Origin: Thermoplasmata archaeon
GTDB taxonomy: Archaea; Thermoplasmatota; E2; UBA202; JdFR-43
DNA length: 7,957 bases
Reading direction: 5' to 3'
NCBI GenBank assembly: GCA_021161135.1
Contig: JAGHBD010000168.1
Span: 1-7,957, forward strand
Shown here: positions 4,746 through 7,957 of the stretch, piece by piece
Numbering within the stretch: position 1 is the first letter of the stretch
How the letters are laid out: the number at the start of each line of letters is the position of its first letter
Program-made: the position numbers and the translations under genes
Notes under the pieces: model-generated
Told to the model about the DNA's origin: nothing
The model's input: the letters and a program-made list of their open reading frames with translations, nothing else
Databases searched by the model: none

Positions 4746-5924
4746 ATGGTTCAAATAGGAATTGTAGGAAAGCCAAATGTTGGCAAAACAACTTTTTTCA
4801 ATGCTGCCACACTAGCCAATGCAGAGATGGCAGATTATCCATTTACAACCATCGATGCCAATAAAGGCGTAATGTATGCCCGCTCGCCCTGCCCCTGTAA
4901 AGAGTTTGGAGTAAAATGTAACCCTCGCAATTCAAGGTGCTTAGATGGCGTAAGATACATTCCTATAGAAGCGATAGATGTTGCTGGACTCGTCCCGAAA
5001 GCTCATGAAGGGCGGGGATTGGGGAACAAATTTCTGGATGATTTAAGAAGAGCCCATTGCCTAATTCACATTGTTGATGTTTCTGGTTCAACAGATGAGG
5101 AAGGAAGACCATGCAGTCCAGGAAGTCATGACCCAGCCCATGACATAAAATTTTTAGAGGAGGAGATTGACTACTGGATTAAGGGATTGCTTGAGAAAGA
5201 CTGGCGCCGCCTGAGCATGAAATGCAAGCTGGAAGGCGTTAAAATAGAAAAAATGCTGGCAGAGAAGCTGGCTGGTCTTGGAATAAAGGAGGAAGAAATA
5301 AAGGTAGCGTTGAAAAAGGCGTCGTTGCCAGAGGATGCTACTAAATGGGGTGATGAGGAACTTCTCAAACTTGCGACACATGTGAGAAAAGAAGCAAAGC
5401 CGATACTCCTCGCTCTCAACAAAGCAGATAAGGCAGCTGATGAAATGATAAAGAGATTTGAAGGTGAATATGCCATTCCATGTTCTGCCATGGCAGAGCT
5501 TGCTCTTGTTAAGGCGGCGGAGCATGGCTACATTGACTATAAGCCAGGAGATTCATCATATAAAATTTTAAAGGAGCTTGATGAGAAGCAGAGGAAAGGG
5601 CTTGAATATATAGATAAACATGTTTTGCAAAGATTTGGCTCAACAGGTGTGCAAAAATGCATAGATAAAGCGGTTTTCGAATTACTCAATCTAATAGCGG
5701 TTTATCCCGTTGAGGATGAAAACAAGCTGTGCGATAAAGATGGAAATGTATTGCCAGATGTTTTTTTACTCCCCAAAGGCTCTACAGTAATAGATTTGGC
5801 ATATAAAGTGCATAGTGACTTGGCAGAGGGATTTATAAAAGCTGTTGATGTAAGGAGTAAAAAAATAGTTGGCGCTGATCATGAATTAAAAAATGGAGAT
5901 ATAATCCACATAATTGCTAGATAA
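4746..5924 (+). CDS. OBG/YchF-related GTPase, archaeal MJ1332-like, with Cys cluster and C-terminal TGS domain
   Basis: The 392-aa protein is a TRAFAC-class P-loop NTPase. G1 is GKPNVGKTT (8-16), G2 is around PFTTI (32-36), G3 is DVAGLVP (78-84) followed by the family block EGRGLGNKFLDDLRRA (88-103), G4 is NKAD (225-228), and G5 is around CSAMA (246-250). Between G2 and G3 lies an archaeal-type insert with Cys49, Cys51, Cys58 and Cys65 (CPC-x6-C-x6-C), which could bind zinc or an iron-sulfur centre. Residues about 145-215 form a helical insertion. Residues about 316-392 form a TGS domain (LPDVFLLPKGSTVIDLAYKVHSDL). Relatives associate with ribosomes, so a role in translation or stress response is likely. 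G4 is NKAD, so guanine specificity is expected, unlike bacterial YchF, which prefers ATP. The gene is last in the regulator/Sm-like operon, and its stop directly abuts the convergent kinase gene. Confidence 0.93.
   Translation: MVQIGIVGKPNVGKTTFFNAATLANAEMADYPFTTIDANKGVMYARSPCPCKEFGVKCNPRNSRCLDGVRYIPIEAIDVAGLVPKAHEGRGLGNKFLDDLRRAHCLIHIVDVSGSTDEEGRPCSPGSHDPAHDIKFLEEEIDYWIKGLLEKDWRRLSMKCKLEGVKIEKMLAEKLAGLGIKEEEIKVALKKASLPEDATKWGDEELLKLATHVRKEAKPILLALNKADKAADEMIKRFEGEYAIPCSAMAELALVKAAEHGYIDYKPGDSSYKILKELDEKQRKGLEYIDKHVLQRFGSTGVQKCIDKAVFELLNLIAVYPVEDENKLCDKDGNVLPDVFLLPKGSTVIDLAYKVHSDLAEGFIKAVDVRSKKIVGADHELKNGDIIHIIAR
5859..5865 (-). terminator. Minus-strand T7 run, possible terminator of the kinase gene inside the GTPase gene
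   Basis: An A7 run on the plus strand reads as seven T residues on the minus strand, about 60 nt past the kinase stop. A further T6 lies at 5888-5893. As there is no intergenic space, termination must occur inside the opposite coding sequence. The role is inferred. Confidence 0.3.
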
Positions 5925-7586
5925 CTATTTCTTTAACTCGATGATGAAAATTGTCCCCTTAGGCTCATTGTCCCTGACATATATTTTCCCTCCGTAGCCT
6001 TCAATAATTTTCCTAACTATATATAAGCCAAGGCCGCTGCCGCCTCCCTCGCCGTAGCTGAACCTCTCATGAAAGATTTTATCCTTTATCTCATCTGGTA
6101 TTCCTCTTCCATAATCAGCAAAACTTATCCTGCATATGCTATTATCTTCCTCTATTTTCACATCTATTCTATCTGTGCCTCCATGAACAATAGCATTTCT
6201 TATGATGTTATCCACAACTGAGAAAATCGCATCATCAGCCATAATGGTGCAGTCTCCTGAGATGTTTATCTCCGCATGGTAATTTTTTGCCACATCTTCT
6301 ATAACCTTCTTTATATCATACTCTTTAAGCTCCAACCCTGATGTAGCTATAGCTTCAGCATCTCTCATTCTCTGTATCAACTTTATGCTCTTTTCCACTC
6401 TTTTCATTGCCTTTTGAATAAGCTCTGCATCATTTTCATCCTTGTAAAGTTCAAGCAATCCTTGAATTATTTGTAAATCTGTTGCTATATCATGCCTCAT
6501 TATTTTATTTATAAGTTTGAGTTCCTCATTCAGTCTTTTTATTTTTTCCTCATTTTTCTTATTTCTTGTGATATCACGCAGAATAACAAGCCTTCCTACG
6601 GCTCTCCCATGCTTATCATATAGGGGAGAAATATGCATATTGTAATAACGCATTGTTCCATCATTTTTGATTGTAATTTCTTCATTTACTCTATTCATTT
6701 TAAAGTATTGGAGCAGATCCCTCTTTCCCTTCATAATCTCATCGATAAAACTTCCTATAGACTTTTCAGGTGGCATGCCAAGTATTTCCTCCGCCGCTGG
6801 ATTGGCATCCACAATCTTGTTATGTTCGTCTAGCACGATTATTGCATCTCTTATGCCTTCAATAAGCATCTCTCTTGCTATGGGAACAATTTCCAAAAAG
6901 CGGAAACGAAAGACTGCCAGACTAGCTGCAAAAACGCTGAATAGAAGGGCGAGCGGGGTGATATCAAGAGGGGCAATTGGATTTAATCCAAAGGCATACA
7001 TTGCATTACCAATCCATGGCACTAAAACTCCAATAAGTAGAATTAAGCACTGTTTTCTGTAAAGAGGAGAGAGATAAAAGAGAGCATGGACGAGAATAAA
7101 GACGGTAAGTAAAATGATAATATATGAATAAATGACATGCATCCAGAATGCAATGCCGTGCGATATATTAAGCACAGAGATTGAATCCACCGTAACCACT
7201 TCTATGCTTTCCCATATAAGATGATGATACTCGTTGGTTAATACAAGAAAGAGAATTAGAATGGGTTCAAGAGAGAGGAGTAGTACATTTCTTTTGGTGA
7301 GCCACTCTTTTTTCCCAACATATTGTAAGGTGAAAAATAGCCATATTATGGGCACTGCGACAATACTGAAATATTCCAGTTTTGCCCAGAGTACTTTATG
7401 GCTTACTTCCACACATGAAAGCTCCATTGCATAGCCGAATGTCCACCAAGATATAGCGATGGCAAGAGCAACAAATGGATATATGTTGCGGAGCGGATGG
7501 CTTCGCCAAGCAAATAAGGCAAGATTGATTGAAATGATGCTAACCATGATTAAGGGAATAAGATATACGTGAAATTCAAGTTGCAT
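5925..7586 (-). CDS. Sensor histidine kinase: 7TM (HisKA_7TM-like) - PAS - DHp - HATPase
   Basis: The 553-aa integral membrane kinase has about seven hydrophobic helices over residues 5-230 (for example 8-26, 37-55, 73-90, 100-117, 147-171, 178-197 and 208-226), typical of the 7TM sensor region of archaeal kinases. A PAS domain follows (about 238-342; GIRDAIIVLDEHNKIVDANPAAEEILG to VGRLVILRDITRNKK). A coiled coil leads to the H-box NKIMRHDIATDLQ, with His365 as the phosphoacceptor. The catalytic domain has the N-box around VDNIIRNAIVHGG (Asn464), DYGRGIPDEI (491-500) and the Gly-rich lid GEGGGSGLGLYI (512-523), so it looks complete and active. The start at 7586 fits a TATA box 24 nt upstream. 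No receiver-domain or response-regulator gene lies in the window, so its partner is unknown. It may pair with the DHp-only protein at 1865-2395. The signal sensed is not apparent; no heme- or flavin-binding PAS motif is obvious. Confidence 0.93.
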   Translation of the reverse strand: MQLEFHVYLIPLIMVSIISINLALFAWRSHPLRNIYPFVALAIAISWWTFGYAMELSCVEVSHKVLWAKLEYFSIVAVPIIWLFFTLQYVGKKEWLTKRNVLLLSLEPILILFLVLTNEYHHLIWESIEVVTVDSISVLNISHGIAFWMHVIYSYIIILLTVFILVHALFYLSPLYRKQCLILLIGVLVPWIGNAMYAFGLNPIAPLDITPLALLFSVFAASLAVFRFRFLEIVPIAREMLIEGIRDAIIVLDEHNKIVDANPAAEEILGMPPEKSIGSFIDEIMKGKRDLLQYFKMNRVNEEITIKNDGTMRYYNMHISPLYDKHGRAVGRLVILRDITRNKKNEEKIKRLNEELKLINKIMRHDIATDLQIIQGLLELYKDENDAELIQKAMKRVEKSIKLIQRMRDAEAIATSGLELKEYDIKKVIEDVAKNYHAEINISGDCTIMADDAIFSVVDNIIRNAIVHGGTDRIDVKIEEDNSICRISFADYGRGIPDEIKDKIFHERFSYGEGGGSGLGLYIVRKIIEGYGGKIYVRDNEPKGTIFIIELKK

Positions 7587-7604
7587 CGTAATTTAACCCC
7601 TGCT

Positions 7605-7615
7605 ATTCATATAAG
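7605..7615 (-). promoter_or_regulatory. TATA box of the histidine kinase gene
   Basis: On the minus strand this reads CTTATATGAAT, centred about 24 nt before the ATG at 7586, giving a leaderless transcript. Just upstream on the minus strand, an imperfect palindrome around TTTCGAAA (7618-7625) could be a regulator site. Confidence 0.5.
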
Positions 7616-7715
7616 ATTTTCGAAATTTTGTGCTGAGATTAAAAAACCTTTGTCATGCTTGCTTGCATATTTCTAAATCATGTGATATCAATAATGAAAG
7701 TGAGATGGAAATAGG

Positions 7716-7749
7716 AAGCAATTTGGGTTATCGATTACCCTAAATGCTT
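7716..7749. promoter_or_regulatory. 34-bp imperfect dyad (candidate operator or RNA hairpin)
   Basis: Centred at 7732/7733, 14 of 17 base pairs are symmetric. The outer arms are AAGCA/TGCTT, the middle arms TT/AA and GGGT/ACCC, and the core is ATCGAT. Three single mismatches (A-A, T-T and T-T) separate the blocks. It lies 22 bp upstream of the TATA-like box at 7771. An additional inverted copy of the CCCTAAAT arm occurs at 7793-7800. The symmetry is seen directly; the binding protein is unknown. Confidence 0.6.
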
Positions 7750-7770
7750 GTATTAAAAAATTTCGCAATC

Positions 7771-7788
7771 TTTATATTAAATATTTAT
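7771..7788 (+). promoter_or_regulatory. TATA-like promoter before the 31-codon ORF
   Basis: TTTATATTAAATATTTAT contains two overlapping TATA-like boxes. The first (7771-7778) is centred about 29 nt before the ATG at 7804, consistent with a near-leaderless transcript. The region is AT-rich, so chance matches are possible. Confidence 0.4.
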
Positions 7789-7803
7789 CTTAATTTAGGG
7801 CAA

Positions 7804-7899
7804 ATGAAAAGAGGAAACTTGCATTGGGATATATTATGGGGAAGGAAATATTTAGTTTTACTCAGTCGAACCATAAATTATATATTTGACAATTGGTAA
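7804..7899 (+). CDS. Possible 31-aa small protein
   Basis: An ATG at 7804 opens 31 codons ending in TAA at 7897-7899. It encodes a basic, aromatic-rich peptide (MKRGNLHWDILWGRKYLV...IFDNW). Support comes only from position: it sits at leaderless distance from a TATA-like box, and half-sites of the upstream dyad flank that promoter. There is no Shine-Dalgarno site and no family resemblance that I recognise. The promoter of the next gene lies in its last codons. It could equally be a random ORF in a leader or a noncoding RNA. Confidence 0.25.
   Translation: MKRGNLHWDILWGRKYLVLLSRTINYIFDNW
7878..7885 (+). promoter_or_regulatory. TATA box for the right-edge gene
   Basis: TTATATAT is centred about 54 nt upstream of the ATG at 7936. 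Transcription would start near 7908, leaving a leader of about 28 nt that contains the Shine-Dalgarno site AGGTGA at 7926-7931. Confidence 0.5.
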
Positions 7900-7935
7900 C
7901 AGGATGTTTAGCAAACTGCCCTTGTAGGTGAAAAA

Positions 7936-7957
7936 ATGAAAAGAAAAGGAATGAATG
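7936..7957 (+). CDS. Start of a gene running off the right edge
   Basis: ATG at 7936 follows a good Shine-Dalgarno sequence (AGGTGA, 7926-7931) at 4-nt spacing, with a TATA box at 7878-7885. Only seven codons (MKRKGMN) are visible. The basic start would suit the n-region of a signal peptide, but no function can be assigned. Confidence 0.55.

Larger units (their letters stand above)
7587..7935. other. 349-bp divergent intergenic region with dyads, promoters and a possible small ORF
   Basis: The region separates the minus-strand kinase from the plus-strand gene at the right edge. It holds the kinase promoter (7605-7615), small dyads at 7655-7668 (ATGC..GCAT) and 7683-7690 (TGATATCA), the 34-bp dyad at 7716-7749, TATA-like boxes at 7771-7788, a half-site at 7793-7800, a 31-codon ORF at 7804-7899, and the promoter at 7878-7885. 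I see no tRNA, C/D-box or SRP RNA signature. Confidence 0.7.

Noticed and set aside
5154..5525. Overlapping minus-strand ORFs opposite the GTPase
   Set aside because: They are shadows of a strongly conserved GTPase coding sequence.
6667..7062. 131-codon plus-strand ORF opposite the histidine kinase
   Set aside because: The kinase frame is clearly real, with full domain motifs. The opposite ORF is Ser/Ile-rich without motifs.
7690..7710. C/D-box RNA signature (ATGAAAG...TGAGATG)
   Set aside because: No proper RUGAUGA C box with a paired CUGA D box at the right spacing could be found on either strand.
7716..7755. The 34-bp dyad as an intrinsic terminator
   Set aside because: No T run follows it on the plus strand (A-rich instead) or directly on the minus strand, and no gene ends just before it.

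Overview
The window looks like part of an archaeal chromosome. It is AT-rich. Most genes are preceded by TATA-type promoter boxes about 22-32 nt upstream of the start codon, giving leaderless or nearly leaderless transcripts. Shine-Dalgarno sites appear only inside an operon or on a leadered gene. It encodes an archaeal-type OBG/YchF-like GTPase with a cysteine cluster, PKD-repeat surface proteins rich in N-glycosylation sequons, and a 7TM-PAS histidine kinase. This fits Euryarchaeota, most likely a Thermoplasmatota-like lineage. That placement is an inference from protein style, not from a marker gene. No rRNA, tRNA, CRISPR array, transposase or phage gene was seen.

Layout from left to right. 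(1) 1-161: the tail of an unidentified protein. (2) 228-1861, plus strand: a 98-aa small protein, then a secreted class I glutamine-amidotransferase-like protein. (3) 1865-2395, minus strand: a membrane protein that ends after a histidine-kinase-type H-box helix and has no ATPase domain. It converges on gene 2 with a 3-nt gap. (4) 2396-2539: a divergent promoter region. (5) 2540-3940, plus: a secreted protein with two PKD domains, two Ig-like repeats and a C-terminal domain. (6) 4026-5924, plus: a tight three-gene operon of a winged-helix regulator, an Sm-like small protein and a YchF/MJ1332-like GTPase. (7) 5925-7586, minus: a complete sensor histidine kinase whose stop codon abuts that of the GTPase. 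(8) 7587-7935: a 349-bp intergenic region with a 34-bp imperfect dyad, TATA-like boxes and a possible 31-codon ORF. (9) 7936-end: the first codons of another gene.

Functionally there are three themes. The first is cell-surface proteins: the amidotransferase-like and PKD proteins share what looks like the same C-terminal domain, possibly an attachment or sorting module. The second is signal transduction: one full histidine kinase and one DHp-only membrane protein, with no response regulator in view. The third is translation or RNA biology: the GTPase and Sm-like protein, probably under autoregulation by the winged-helix protein, whose promoter carries a perfect 10-bp palindrome right after the TATA box.

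The most unusual items are the dyad and half-site array at 7716-7800, the shared sequon-free C-terminal domain, the catalytic-domain-less kinase, and the regulator/Sm-like/GTPase operon.
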